DNA of 64,000 nt from Flavobacterium sp. (GCA_029946065.1 JAQSDU010000011.1:161527-225526), one strand, 5' to 3'. Shown: positions 27,822-36,370, numbered from the stretch's first letter. Made by a program: numbers and translations. Notes: generated from the sequence alone by a model not told the origin.

Positions 27822-29201
27822 TTATTCCGATAGGAACGAAGATGCCGGTAAAGCCGCATTATTAAATAGATCGGCAGTAGCATTGTTTTTCCATGCGTAG
27901 CGTGCTTTAACCGGGTTTTTTACTTTTTCCGTATTCAGAATAACAGTGTTGTTTTTTATGAATGCCTTTGCCGGGTAGAACTTTCCGTCAGCGCCAGATA
28001 TTTCAAATTGATTAGAGTTACCGTTTTTAAAATAAAGTCCATCAGCATAATCAAAGTAAACAGCTACCTTATTTTCATGAATCTTAATTTCACGGAATAA
28101 AGGTCCGTTTATGATAGTTGCATTGGTTTTATAATAATCCGAAAGGGCTAAATTGGCAAGCCGAATTCCAACTGGTTTTTTATCTTTTGGATGAATATCG
28201 TCAATTGTAGCAATATCGCTTATTACGACAATCCCAGTATTTGGTATTATTTTAGGAATTTTCCTTTGTGCATCTCTGATTATTACACCGTCAAAATTGT
28301 CTTCGCCATAATTATAAGGGGCAATTTGCACAATATAAAACGGAAAGTTATAGTTCCATAAATTACGCCATGAACCAATAAGCGCAGATAGTGTATCTCC
28401 ATAGTGATTCGCCCCCACATTACTTTCTCCCTGATACCAGAGTACACCGGCAATTTTATATTTCGTCAGCGGATTGATCATTGCGTTAAACGCACGTCCT
28501 GGCTCATTAGGCCCATACTCTTTGACAGCGAGGCGATTTGCACTTGCAAGCAGTTCTTTATTGTTTTGTATCACTTCCTGCGGAATCCAGATTTCTGCAG
28601 GTGTGCCGCCCCAAGCGGATACAATTATTCCAATCGGTATCCCATTTAAATCTTGTTGAAGCTTTTGTGCAAAAAAATAGGCTACTGCACTACTGTTTTT
28701 CATTACGTCAGCGGAACAGCTTTGCCAATTCCCGACAAGATTGTTTTGCGGACTGGTCGCGGCCGCTTTTGAAACTGTAAAAATACGTATGTTTGGATGG
28801 TTTGCATTTTTGACCTCTTCCTCTCCATTTTTGATGCCCCACGAGGCTGTCATTTCCATGTTAGATTGGCCTGAACAAATCCAGACTTCTCCAATCATTA
28901 TATTGCTTAATTGTACCTCATTATAACCTTTTGCAGTAATATTATAAGGACCTCCGGCCTGAGGAGTATGGATAGAAATTTCCCAGTAAGCTTGGTTATT
29001 GCCTTTGATTTTATATTCGCTATTATCCCATGATGTTTTAATGACAACTTCTTCAGACGGGTTCGCCCAACCCCACATTTTTACGTCGGCGTTTCTCTGC
29101 AAAACCATATTGTCTGTAAAAATATTGGGAAGTACGATGTTCGCTTTTATCTGTTGCGAAATAAAAATAAAAAATAGCAGCTTGAAAACGTTATATCTCA
29201 T
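27822..29201 (-). CDS. SASA-type (sialate O-acetylesterase-like) carbohydrate esterase
   Basis: A 459-residue secreted SGNH-superfamily esterase (leader to about residue 20, QQIKA). The nucleophile is S113 in VWICSGQSNMEM, with AWGGTPAEIWIP, GVLWYQGESNVG and the catalytic Asp/His motif DDIHPKD further on. In polysaccharide loci such enzymes deacetylate xylan or mannan; sialic acid chemistry is unlikely because no sialate genes are present. It overlaps the end of the CE2-like gene by 11 bases and precedes GH3, so it is cotranscribed. The target is most likely O-acetyl mannose. Confidence 0.88.
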   Translation of the reverse strand: MRYNVFKLLFFIFISQQIKANIVLPNIFTDNMVLQRNADVKMWGWANPSEEVVIKTSWDNSEYKIKGNNQAYWEISIHTPQAGGPYNITAKGYNEVQLSNIMIGEVWICSGQSNMEMTASWGIKNGEEEVKNANHPNIRIFTVSKAAATSPQNNLVGNWQSCSADVMKNSSAVAYFFAQKLQQDLNGIPIGIIVSAWGGTPAEIWIPQEVIQNNKELLASANRLAVKEYGPNEPGRAFNAMINPLTKYKIAGVLWYQGESNVGANHYGDTLSALIGSWRNLWNYNFPFYIVQIAPYNYGEDNFDGVIIRDAQRKIPKIIPNTGIVVISDIATIDDIHPKDKKPVGIRLANLALSDYYKTNATIINGPLFREIKIHENKVAVYFDYADGLYFKNGNSNQFEISGADGKFYPAKAFIKNNTVILNTEKVKNPVKARYAWKNNATADLFNNAALPASSFLSE

Positions 29202-30285
29202 CTAAAATCTTTTTAAAGAAAGTTTCCATTTCTGATGCCATTACTTGGTCATCGACAATATCGGGATGGGAACCGCAGCCATTTGGTTGCATTGGTTGGA
29301 ATTCGAACAATGCGATGGGACGATGCTTTTTATCATCAGCAAACGCGGCGATCACCTTTTTGAGATTGTCTACTAATTTTACATTCCTATCGCCAGATAC
29401 CATCGGGCTGTTGAGCAATACAATACGCGCATTCGGTGAATGGCTATATACTGTATTTATGAAATTTATATAATTTTTTATGTATTTCTCATCATTAAAT
29501 GGCAAACGTTCTTTTTTACCATCGCCATTCGAAAAGTCATTAGTGCCAAGGCATATACTGATTAAATCTGGTTGAAAGTTGAAATCATAAGCTATATCAT
29601 CACCTTTTTTCAACATTAATTTTTCATATACATCGGGCATTATTGCTTCATTTTGGTGTTCATCGTTCCAATTGCGATACATCCCTATCCCAGAAACAGA
29701 ACTAAGCAAATAATCACAATTTAAAGTACGGGCAAGCACCGGACCATATGCAAAATAAGCATTATGCTGATCAAACCATTCTCCTGTTCCACACGGAATT
29801 GCCTGAGAATCGTTACCCATTCCGCATGTGATAGAATCTCCGATGAACTCTATTTTCTTCTTTTTCTTTTTTGTTAGAGGCAACAGTTTTGCTTTAACTT
29901 CTCCAACCAAAATATTTCCATTTGCGGCTTCAGTTGCTTTATACAAAACAATTTGATGCTGTGCACCAGTTCCTGAAACCGGGATTACATACATTTTTGC
30001 GGGGCCCTTCTCAATTCGCAACCGTGCTGTGTATTGCCCGTCAATTTCTATTGCCAGATAATTATGATGCTCCCACGAATCTTGGCTTTCGAGAAAAACT
30101 GCAAAATCTTTTCCTTCAATATTATATGAAATAGACGATGCTGAACCAACAAGTAGCACCTGCTTATTGTCTAGAATTTGGCATCGCCCTTGCGTTACAT
30201 AATTGGTTCCTGTTGACTGCGCAACTAACATCAAAGGTGTAAAAAGTAAAATCAGTAACGTGCTGTAAATATTTTGTGTTTTCAT
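29191..30285 (-). CDS. CE2-like SGNH acetylesterase
   Basis: A 364-residue secreted protein (signal peptide to about residue 22, LVAQ). The N-terminal part (about 25-135) is a jelly-roll and the C-terminal part an SGNH hydrolase: S151 in IEFIGDSITCGMG, GTNDFS, and the late His in GSHPD. This two-domain layout is the CE2 arrangement of acetylxylan/acetylmannan esterases. It heads the operon with SASA and GH3; the start follows a TAGATTTC element and a copy of the susC-site motif. It likely removes 2-, 3- or 6-O-acetyl groups so the mannanases and GH130 route can proceed. Confidence 0.88.
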   Translation of the reverse strand: MKTQNIYSTLLILLFTPLMLVAQSTGTNYVTQGRCQILDNKQVLLVGSASSISYNIEGKDFAVFLESQDSWEHHNYLAIEIDGQYTARLRIEKGPAKMYVIPVSGTGAQHQIVLYKATEAANGNILVGEVKAKLLPLTKKKKKKIEFIGDSITCGMGNDSQAIPCGTGEWFDQHNAYFAYGPVLARTLNCDYLLSSVSGIGMYRNWNDEHQNEAIMPDVYEKLMLKKGDDIAYDFNFQPDLISICLGTNDFSNGDGKKERLPFNDEKYIKNYINFINTVYSHSPNARIVLLNSPMVSGDRNVKLVDNLKKVIAAFADDKKHRPIALFEFQPMQPNGCGSHPDIVDDQVMASEMETFFKKILDEI

Positions 30286-30314
30286 GATAAAATGTCTTCT
30301 GTGTAAAAATAACG

Positions 30315-30349
30315 GAAATCTATTACATTTTTAAATATTATTATATCAT
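30315..30349 (-). promoter_or_regulatory. Esterase-operon promoter with PUL-shared motif
   Basis: On the minus strand TAGATTTC (30322-30315) lies 29 bases before the CE2-like ATG. Upstream of it is AATATTATTATATCAT (plus-strand 30334-30349), identical to 15426-15441 before susC. The promoter boxes also match (AAATCTATWACA in both). The spacing between the boxes differs by 11 bases between the two promoters, about one helical turn. This suggests the same regulator drives both operons. Confidence 0.5.
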
Positions 30350-30361
30350 ACGCTAATCTCA

Positions 30362-30427
30362 TTTTTGCATATTCGAAAAGCTGTTGCCAATGAAGGCGTT
30401 CATATAGGTTTACTAATAGTAAATTGA
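30362..30427 (+). pseudogene. SDR C-terminal remnant
   Basis: An open stretch without a start reads HIRKAVANEGVHIGLLIVN then stop. The phrase GVHIGLLIV is typical of the strand after the active site in short-chain dehydrogenases (ELKGxGVHVGLVxV). It is about 20 codons long, so the assignment is tentative. It is directly followed by a remnant of the 7-TM family seen at 4608, in the same order as the SDR scar and gene at 4513-5372. Confidence 0.4.
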
Positions 30428-30432
30428 TAAAA

Positions 30433-30504
30433 ACTTTTGGTGATTTACGAGTTGCTCATTTTTTTGTAATAAATGCACTGCAACTAGTCTCTTTAATTAA
30501 ATAA
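30433..30504 (+). pseudogene. Remnant of the 7-TM protein family
   Basis: The frame reads TFGDLRVAHFFVINALQL and continues VSLIK then stop. It matches TNGDLRVAHFFGIHALQI of the intact protein encoded at 4608-5372 at most positions, and the nucleotide sequences still align. Only the last quarter of the protein survives, with a premature stop. The intergenic region 30286-30696 therefore holds a promoter for the esterase operon, two gene remnants, and the TetR promoter. Confidence 0.7.
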
Positions 30505-30641
30505 TGGTAATGATTACAACATGGGCATTTGGTTAGAACGGAATAATTACGCTTGTTCCTAATGTTGACGTAAATTCAGGCGAAATTTTTTTTCCATTAT
30601 TACCTTTTCATTTATATATATTTTTTTTAAAATATTTTATA

Positions 30642-30676
30642 AATAAGCGAACATTCATTTATTATATATACATTTG
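30642..30676 (+). promoter_or_regulatory. Promoter and palindromic operator of the second TetR gene
   Basis: The 22-base sequence at 30642-30663 is symmetric in its arms: AATAA-gc-GAA-ca-TTC-at-TTATT. Six bases later is TACATTTG (30669-30676), a good -7 element 20 bases before the start codon at 30697. The palindrome covers the expected -33 region, which fits autorepression by the TetR protein. Confidence 0.55.
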
Positions 30677-30696
30677 CAGCATAAATAAACGTAATA

Positions 30697-31287
30697 ATGC
30701 GAACAAGAGATTCAAACAAAGAAGATATTGTAAAACAAAAAGCCATAGAAATGCTTGTAAAACAAGGTATTGAAGGCTTTGGCATGAACCGTTTGGCAAA
30801 AGAATCGGGAGTTTCTGTGGCGACACTTTATATTTATTACACTGACAAAGAAGATTTGATAAAGAAAATCGGCATTGAAATTGGAAAAAATTTCTTCGCA
30901 GAAATGATGAAAGATTTCTCGGCTGATATGCCATTTATAGATGGACTTCGAAAGCAATGGGAAAACAGAGCCAAATTCATGATAAACAATATGAATCAAA
31001 TGGCGTGTTGGGAAATACTACAGAATTCGTCTCACAGCGACTATATTGTTCAAGAAAGCGTAAAAGATTTCAAAACCATTATGATGCGTTTTTTTGAGAA
31101 CGCTGTAAATCGAAAAGAAATGATTCCTGTTTCAAAGGAAGTTTTTTGGAGTATTGCTTACGGTCCGCTATATGCTTTATTGCGTTTTCATAACAAAGGA
31201 AAAAGCATGGGTGGTTTCCCTTTTGCACTTACAACAGCAATTCAAGACGAAGCATTTGAATTAGTCATAAAAGCATTAACACCATAA
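30697..31287 (+). CDS. TetR/AcrR-family regulator
   Basis: A 196-residue one-component repressor. The helix-turn-helix is EGFGMNRLAKESGVSVATLYIYYTDKEDLIKK, preceded by KEDIVKQKAIEMLVKQG; the remainder is an all-helical ligand-binding domain. It is followed closely by a small protein, an MFS transporter and a flavin monooxygenase on the same strand, so it probably controls this export/detoxification set. The operator candidate is a 22-base palindrome overlapping its own promoter. It is not closely similar to the TetR at 3843 outside the DNA-binding domain. Confidence 0.88.
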   Translation: MRTRDSNKEDIVKQKAIEMLVKQGIEGFGMNRLAKESGVSVATLYIYYTDKEDLIKKIGIEIGKNFFAEMMKDFSADMPFIDGLRKQWENRAKFMINNMNQMACWEILQNSSHSDYIVQESVKDFKTIMMRFFENAVNRKEMIPVSKEVFWSIAYGPLYALLRFHNKGKSMGGFPFALTTAIQDEAFELVIKALTP

Positions 31288-31298
31288 AAAAATCTGCT

Positions 31299-31526
31299 AT
31301 GGAAGCAAATTTTAATGACATATTGGTATTTGCCACCAATATAAAAACCAAAGCTGATAAAGAATTTATTAGCGACATATTAAACCAAGATACCGTAATA
31401 CAGCAATGGACTATTGACCAAGAAGATATCGATTGTGTGTTGCGAATTGTAAGCAGTATTCTTACTGCCAACGACATTATTAAAATAATAAACATACTCG
31501 GTTTCAACTGTAAAGAACTCGAATAA
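31299..31526 (+). CDS. Small conserved-looking protein, ferredoxin-fold-like
   Basis: 75 residues, no signal peptide or membrane segment. The pattern LVFATNIKTKADKEFISDIL, IQQWTIDQEDIDCVLRIV, LTANDIIKIINILGFNCKELE suggests the beta-alpha-beta-beta-alpha-beta fold of HMA-like domains, but the metal-binding CxxC is absent, so metal transfer is doubtful. It starts 11 bases after the TetR gene and ends 10 bases before the MFS gene, so it is part of that operon. Function unknown. Confidence 0.7.
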   Translation: MEANFNDILVFATNIKTKADKEFISDILNQDTVIQQWTIDQEDIDCVLRIVSSILTANDIIKIINILGFNCKELE

Positions 31527-31536
31527 TCTCAAAAAC

Positions 31537-32769
31537 ATGAACGAACAAACACCAACATCAATGCCATTCACAGGCTATCAAAAATTTGTAATTTTCCTAT
31601 TAGCCATTACGCAATTTACGGTAGTGCTCGATTTTATGGTCATGTCGCCACTAGGCGATATTATGATGAAAACCTTACGCATTACAACCTCTCAATTCGG
31701 GGTTGCAGTATCAGCCTATGCGTTTAGCGCCGGTATCTCGGGTTTACTTACCGCTGGATTCGCAGATAAATTCGACCGAAAAAAACTCTTGTTATTCTTT
31801 TACATTGGATTTATATTAGGAACCTTGTTTTGCGCATTAGCGCCAAACTACCATCTATTGTTAGCCGCACGAATTATCACCGGCCTTTTCGGTGGTGTTA
31901 TTGGTTCCATTTCTATGGCAATTGTTGCCGATTTGTTTAGCCTGCAACAACGCGGAAAAGTAATGGGTTTTGTGCAAATGGGATTTGGCGTTAGTCAGGT
32001 TTTAGGAATTCCAATTGGATTATATATTGCAACTGCTTGGGGCTGGCATATTCCGTTTTTTTGGATCGCCATTATGGCAGCAATAATTGCTTTGACATTA
32101 TCCGTAAAATTAATGCCAATTACCGGACATCTTTCTTTACAAAGAGACAAATCGGCTTTCCAACATTTGTGGCATACTGTTGCTAAAAGAAATTATAGAA
32201 TCGGTTTTTTAGCTACTGCCCTACTCTCCATCGGTGGTTTTATGATGATGCCTTTCGGAAGTGCTTTCGCTATTAATAATTTGAAAATAACCAACGAACA
32301 ACTGCCTTTAGTGTTTATGATTACAGGCGTGGCAACTTTAATTTCTATGCCGCTAATTGGTAAATTGAGTGACAAAGTAAGTAAATTCAAAATATTTGCA
32401 TCTGCTACTATTCTGGCAACAATCGTCATCAATATTTATGCGCATTACACTGTAACGCCTTTTTGGTTGGTGCTTGTCACTAATGTCTTGATGATGGTTT
32501 GTATTATGAGTCGAATGGTGCCATCAACGGCGCTTACCTCTGCTGTACCTCATCCGGAAGACAGAGGTGCGTTTATGAGTGTCAATTCTTCATTGCAGCA
32601 AATGGCAGGTGGCTTTGGCGCTATGATAGCAGGAGTCATTATCGTTCAGAAAGACAATTTTGCGCCATTACAGCATTATGATACTTTAGCAATGATTGCC
32701 TCTACAATTATGTTAATTACCATTTTCTTGATGTATCGCGTGAACAAAATTGTACAGCAAAAAAAATAA
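31537..32769 (+). CDS. MFS efflux transporter, 12 TM
   Basis: A 410-residue major facilitator with about 12 membrane segments. The N-terminal half has the DHA1-like start (FTVVLDFMVMSPLGDIMM) and loop motif GFADKFDRKKLL; the 198-210 loop divides the halves. The closest reading is a drug:H+ antiporter of the AraJ/Bcr group. It sits between a TetR gene and a flavin monooxygenase, an arrangement common for export of small toxic compounds. Substrate not determinable from sequence. Confidence 0.88.
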   Translation: MNEQTPTSMPFTGYQKFVIFLLAITQFTVVLDFMVMSPLGDIMMKTLRITTSQFGVAVSAYAFSAGISGLLTAGFADKFDRKKLLLFFYIGFILGTLFCALAPNYHLLLAARIITGLFGGVIGSISMAIVADLFSLQQRGKVMGFVQMGFGVSQVLGIPIGLYIATAWGWHIPFFWIAIMAAIIALTLSVKLMPITGHLSLQRDKSAFQHLWHTVAKRNYRIGFLATALLSIGGFMMMPFGSAFAINNLKITNEQLPLVFMITGVATLISMPLIGKLSDKVSKFKIFASATILATIVINIYAHYTVTPFWLVLVTNVLMMVCIMSRMVPSTALTSAVPHPEDRGAFMSVNSSLQQMAGGFGAMIAGVIIVQKDNFAPLQHYDTLAMIASTIMLITIFLMYRVNKIVQQKK

Positions 32770-32784
32770 TCCATTTACAAAAAT

Positions 32785-33951
32785 ATGTTACTACAAGATA
32801 AACAAATCGCTATAGTCGGTGGTGGTCCGGGTGGACTAACCTTGGCAAGACTTTTACAACGCAAACGTGCTGACGTAAAAGTATACGAAAGAGATCTTAA
32901 TAGAAATGCTCGTGTACAAGGTTCTCCTCTAGATTTACACGAAGAATCAGGTTTAGCGGCTTTGCGCGAAGCAAATTTATTAGATGCATTTAAAAATAAT
33001 TATCTACCCGGTGCCGATAAAATGATTATTGCAAATGAACGCGCAGAAATAGTTTACAGTGACCACGAAAATAAACCCGATGAAAATTTTGGATTTGAAC
33101 ATTTCCGTCCGGAAATAGATCGTGGTGTACTCCGAAAAATACTATTAGAATCTTTACAGCCGGAAACAATTATTTGGGACAGTCATTTTGTTGCAATGGA
33201 AAAACAAAACGAAGGCTGGCTACTACATTTTAAAAATGAAACTACAGCCTATGCAGATATTGTTATCGCAGCTGACGGAGCAAACTCTAAAATCCGTCCT
33301 TACATTACGGATATCAAACCATTTTATTCAGGAATAACAATGCTTGAAGGTAATGTTTATGATGCCGAGAAATCAGTACCACAAATTGCTAACTTGCTTC
33401 GTGGCGGGAAAATAATGGCTTTTGGAAATCAAAAAAATATACTTATGGGACAAAAGGCGAATGCCGAAATAGGTTTTTATGCGAGTTTCAAAGCAGATGA
33501 AAATTGGGCTGTAAATAGTGGTTTAGACTTTTCAAACAAAGCACAATTGCTTGCTTGGTTTAAAAAAGAATATTCCGAATGGAGCAGTATTTGGCATGAA
33601 TTATTCGAAAATACAGTAATCCCATTTGTGCCGCGTCCGATATATTGTATGCCGTTAAACCAAACCTGGGAAGCCTTACCAAATCTAACAATGCTTGGCG
33701 ATGCAGCTCACGTAATGCCACCATTTGCCGGCGAAGGTGTCAATATGGCGATGCGCGATGCTCTAGAGTTAAGCGAATCTTTGTGTAATGAAAATTTTAG
33801 TGATCTCAAAACTGCTATTGCTCATTATGAAAATCAAATGCAAAAAAGAGCGGCATCTGCGGCACAGGAATCTTTAGAAAATGGAGAAAAAATGCACTGC
33901 TCGGATGCACTTCAAAAAATGCTTTCATTTTTTAGCGGATCTGATTATTGA
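32785..33951 (+). CDS. FAD-dependent monooxygenase, Tet(X)-like family
   Basis: A 388-residue flavoprotein of the aromatic-hydroxylase class. GxGxxG is GGGPGGLTLARLL, the FAD-ribose acidic motif is VYERD, followed by SPLDLHEESG, and the FAD/pyrophosphate motif is LGDAAHVMPPFAGEGVNMAMRDAL with D306. The length and all of these blocks correspond to Tet(X) tetracycline monooxygenases. However, as I recall Tet(X), its tetracycline-contacting His in HFGISF is not kept here (GFYASF). I call the family and not the drug activity. Its neighbours are an MFS pump, an SDR, and TetR and AraC regulators. Confidence 0.85.
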   Translation: MLLQDKQIAIVGGGPGGLTLARLLQRKRADVKVYERDLNRNARVQGSPLDLHEESGLAALREANLLDAFKNNYLPGADKMIIANERAEIVYSDHENKPDENFGFEHFRPEIDRGVLRKILLESLQPETIIWDSHFVAMEKQNEGWLLHFKNETTAYADIVIAADGANSKIRPYITDIKPFYSGITMLEGNVYDAEKSVPQIANLLRGGKIMAFGNQKNILMGQKANAEIGFYASFKADENWAVNSGLDFSNKAQLLAWFKKEYSEWSSIWHELFENTVIPFVPRPIYCMPLNQTWEALPNLTMLGDAAHVMPPFAGEGVNMAMRDALELSESLCNENFSDLKTAIAHYENQMQKRAASAAQESLENGEKMHCSDALQKMLSFFSGSDY

Positions 33952-34082
33952 TACTGAAGAAAGAAGAATAGTTGTTTCATTTATATTACAATCTATTTTC
34001 GACTACAACAAAAGTAGATTCGGCTACATCACCACACAACAATCTTACGAATTTTGTACCATAATCATTTGAAAAAAGAAAT

Positions 34083-34847
34083 ATGGAAACAAAAAGTAAA
34101 ATTGCTTTGGTAACCGGAGCAAGTCGCGGATTAGGCAGAGATATGGCGCTTAACCTTGCAAAAAAAGGAATTGATTTAGTAATTACCTACCATAGTAATG
34201 AAACAGCTGCTAACAATCTAGTATCAGAAATAAATGCTCTGGGTCTAAAAGTAAAAGCTTTTCAACTCGATACGAGTAACATAAAAACCTTTGATTCTTT
34301 CAGCGCAGTACTTTCAAAGTATTTAAAGTCAGAATATGACAAAACCAACTTCGATTTCTTAATTAACAATGCCGGTACCGGAGTTTACGGATCGGTTACA
34401 GATACTACCGAAGAAGCTTTTGATGCCATGATGAACATCCATTTTAAAGGCGTTTATTTTTTAACTCAAAAGTTATTGCCAATGCTAAACGATGGAGGAA
34501 GAATAATTAATATTTCGTCTGGACTTACAAGAATATCATTCCCAAATGTATCCGCTTATGCAAGTATGAAAGGTGCCATCGAAACATATACAAAATGTTT
34601 AGCGAAAGAATTAGGTGCAAGACAAATTACTGCAAATATAATTGCACCTGGAGCAATCGCTACTGACTTTGGTGGCGGTTCAAACAAAACCAATGCTGAG
34701 AAAAGAAGCGTTATTGCAAATATTACAGCGCTAGGTCGTATGGGAGAACCAGAAGATATTGGCGGTGTCGTCGCCTTTTTATGCACGCCAGAAGCAGGTT
34801 GGATGAACGGTCAACGACTAGAACTTTCTGGTGGAATGATGTTATAA
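34083..34847 (+). CDS. Short-chain dehydrogenase/reductase
   Basis: A 254-residue cytoplasmic NAD(P)-dependent oxidoreductase of classical SDR type. Cofactor motif TGASRGLG, structural NNAG, catalytic Ser in NISSGLTRI and YASMKG (Tyr-x-x-x-Lys), and a C-terminal LSGGMML. The Arg after the cofactor motif favours NADPH. The length is normal. It follows the monooxygenase after 131 bases with no clear gene between and precedes an AraC regulator by 19 bases. The substrate is unknown; a role in processing the same compound as the monooxygenase is plausible. Confidence 0.9.
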   Translation: METKSKIALVTGASRGLGRDMALNLAKKGIDLVITYHSNETAANNLVSEINALGLKVKAFQLDTSNIKTFDSFSAVLSKYLKSEYDKTNFDFLINNAGTGVYGSVTDTTEEAFDAMMNIHFKGVYFLTQKLLPMLNDGGRIINISSGLTRISFPNVSAYASMKGAIETYTKCLAKELGARQITANIIAPGAIATDFGGGSNKTNAEKRSVIANITALGRMGEPEDIGGVVAFLCTPEAGWMNGQRLELSGGMML

Positions 34848-34866
34848 ATTTCTGTAATTTTGAAGT

Positions 34867-35787
34867 ATGAACCAGCAACAAGTACATCGGGTAAAATCAA
34901 TTGCAGCATTTCATAAAATGAAAGGGTTACCGGCGCCACAGCATCCTTTGATTAGTATATTTGATTATGACTCTATCGATTGCACCGATGAGGTACATTA
35001 TAAAAATTTTGTTTTCGATTTTTATCATATATCGATCAAAAGAAGTGTTGGTACAAAATACAAGTACGGACAAAATCATTACGATTTTAATGATGGAGTA
35101 ATGTTTTTTATAGCGCCTAATCAGGTATTTGGCATTGAACCAATTGCTGAAATAGCAACACCTAAAAGTGGCTGGTTCTTGATGATACATCCTGATTTTA
35201 TTTGGAATACGTCATTGGCGAAAACCATTAAACAATACGAATTTTTTGATTATGCCGTAAATGAAGCGTTGTTTCTCTCGGAAAAAGAAGAAACAACGCT
35301 TACTGCTATCGTTAAAAATATTGAACAAGAATACAATGCCAACTTGGATAATTTTAGCCAAAACATAATTATTTCTCAAATAGAAACACTACTTCACTAT
35401 TCAGAGCGATTTTATCAGAGGCAATTCATCACACGAAAAAAAGCCAATCACCAAATACTGGATCAATTAGAAAAATTGCTTGCCGATTATTTTAACAACG
35501 AGGCAATTACCACGAAAGGGCTTCCTACCGTACAGATAATTGCTGAAAAATTAAATGTAACTCCAAATTATTTAAGCGGCGTTTTAAAATCACTCACAGG
35601 GCAAAGCACCCAACAACATATCCACAATAAGTTAATCGAAAAAGCCAAAGAAAAATTAGCTACCGCCAACCTATCAATAAGTGAAATTGCCTATGAATTG
35701 GGCTTCGAGCATTCGCAATCGTTTAGTAAATTATTCAAAACAAAAACGAACTTTTCTCCTTTAGAATATAGAAACTCTTTTAATTAA
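34867..35787 (+). CDS. AraC-family transcriptional regulator
   Basis: A 306-residue regulator with an N-terminal sensing domain (SVGTKYKYGQNHYDFNDGVMFFIAPNQVFGIEP, cupin-like) and a C-terminal tandem helix-turn-helix (VQIIAEKLNVTPNYLSGVLKSLTGQ and LSISEIAYELGFEHSQSFSKLFKTKTNFSPLEYR). Regulators of this form are frequently encoded beside an SDR in Flavobacteriaceae and are thought to control it. It lies 19 bases after the SDR stop on the same strand. The following 234 bases up to the ars promoter hold no gene or clear terminator. Confidence 0.87.
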   Translation: MNQQQVHRVKSIAAFHKMKGLPAPQHPLISIFDYDSIDCTDEVHYKNFVFDFYHISIKRSVGTKYKYGQNHYDFNDGVMFFIAPNQVFGIEPIAEIATPKSGWFLMIHPDFIWNTSLAKTIKQYEFFDYAVNEALFLSEKEETTLTAIVKNIEQEYNANLDNFSQNIIISQIETLLHYSERFYQRQFITRKKANHQILDQLEKLLADYFNNEAITTKGLPTVQIIAEKLNVTPNYLSGVLKSLTGQSTQQHIHNKLIEKAKEKLATANLSISEIAYELGFEHSQSFSKLFKTKTNFSPLEYRNSFN

Positions 35788-35973
35788 TTGTTTTGAAGTC
35801 TATATTTTTTTATTCATATCAGTAAGTAAAAAATACCACCTGAACTCAGATTTGAAGATTCTAGCAAAACTTTATGACTGAATTCGAGCAATCGGTAACC
35901 CATCGTTTCAAACTATTAATGATGAAAGTAACATAACAAATTTTAAATTATTTCGATTACTCAACAAAAAAAA

Positions 35974-36011
35974 TTGCATTTCCAAAACTATATCGTAATA
36001 TTGCAATATTA
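35974..36011 (+). promoter_or_regulatory. ars promoter with 16-base ArsR operator
   Basis: A TTG box at 35974-35976 and TAATATTG at 35996-36003 are separated by 19 bases, a good Bacteroidota promoter. The perfect palindrome TAATATTGCAATATTA (35996-36011) covers the -7 box and ends 10 bases before the arsR ATG. This is the position expected for ArsR autorepression. Confidence 0.7.
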
Positions 36012-36021
36012 ATATATAGTA

Positions 36022-36354
36022 ATGGGAATTACCAAAACCGAAAACTTTACCGACAAGCAAAATCAGATCGCCACTATAGCAAAAGCCTTGGGACATCCGG
36101 CAAGAATTGCCATAATGGAATACCTAATGAGTGTTGATACTTGCATCTGTGGAGATATTGTTAACGAACTGCCTTTGGCGCAACCAACAGTTTCACAACA
36201 TCTTAAAGAATTAAAAAATGCAGGTTTAATCAAAGGCAACATCGAAGGCAATGCTATTTGTTATTGTATTGACGAAAAGGCTCTTGCGATGCTTCAAGGT
36301 TATTTCGCCAACGTTTCGCAAGTTTTAATGCAAAAGAAAAATAATTGTTGTTAG
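36022..36354 (+). CDS. arsR: ArsR/SmtB-family repressor
   Basis: A 110-residue winged-helix metalloregulator. The core is LGHPARIAIMEYLMSVDTCICGDIVNELPLAQPTVSQHLKELKNAGLIKG. The two cysteines of TCICGDIV match the arsenite-sensing Cys pair in ArsR alpha-3, and a C-terminal NNCC adds possible ligands. A perfect operator palindrome overlaps its promoter. It heads an operon with a DUF6428-like protein, a small membrane protein and ArsC, so As(III) or Sb(III) is the probable inducer. Confidence 0.93.
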   Translation: MGITKTENFTDKQNQIATIAKALGHPARIAIMEYLMSVDTCICGDIVNELPLAQPTVSQHLKELKNAGLIKGNIEGNAICYCIDEKALAMLQGYFANVSQVLMQKKNNCC

Positions 36355-36370
36355 CACTAATAATCCTACT

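Noticed and set aside
32785..33951. Direct call of a tetracycline-inactivating Tet(X) enzyme
   Set aside because: Family and length fit, but substrate-contact residues recalled from Tet(X) seem changed; sequence alone does not support the drug activity.
33881..34072. ORF across the end of the monooxygenase gene and the following spacer
   Set aside because: It mostly overlaps the real gene in another frame, and its own part in the spacer is not protein-like.
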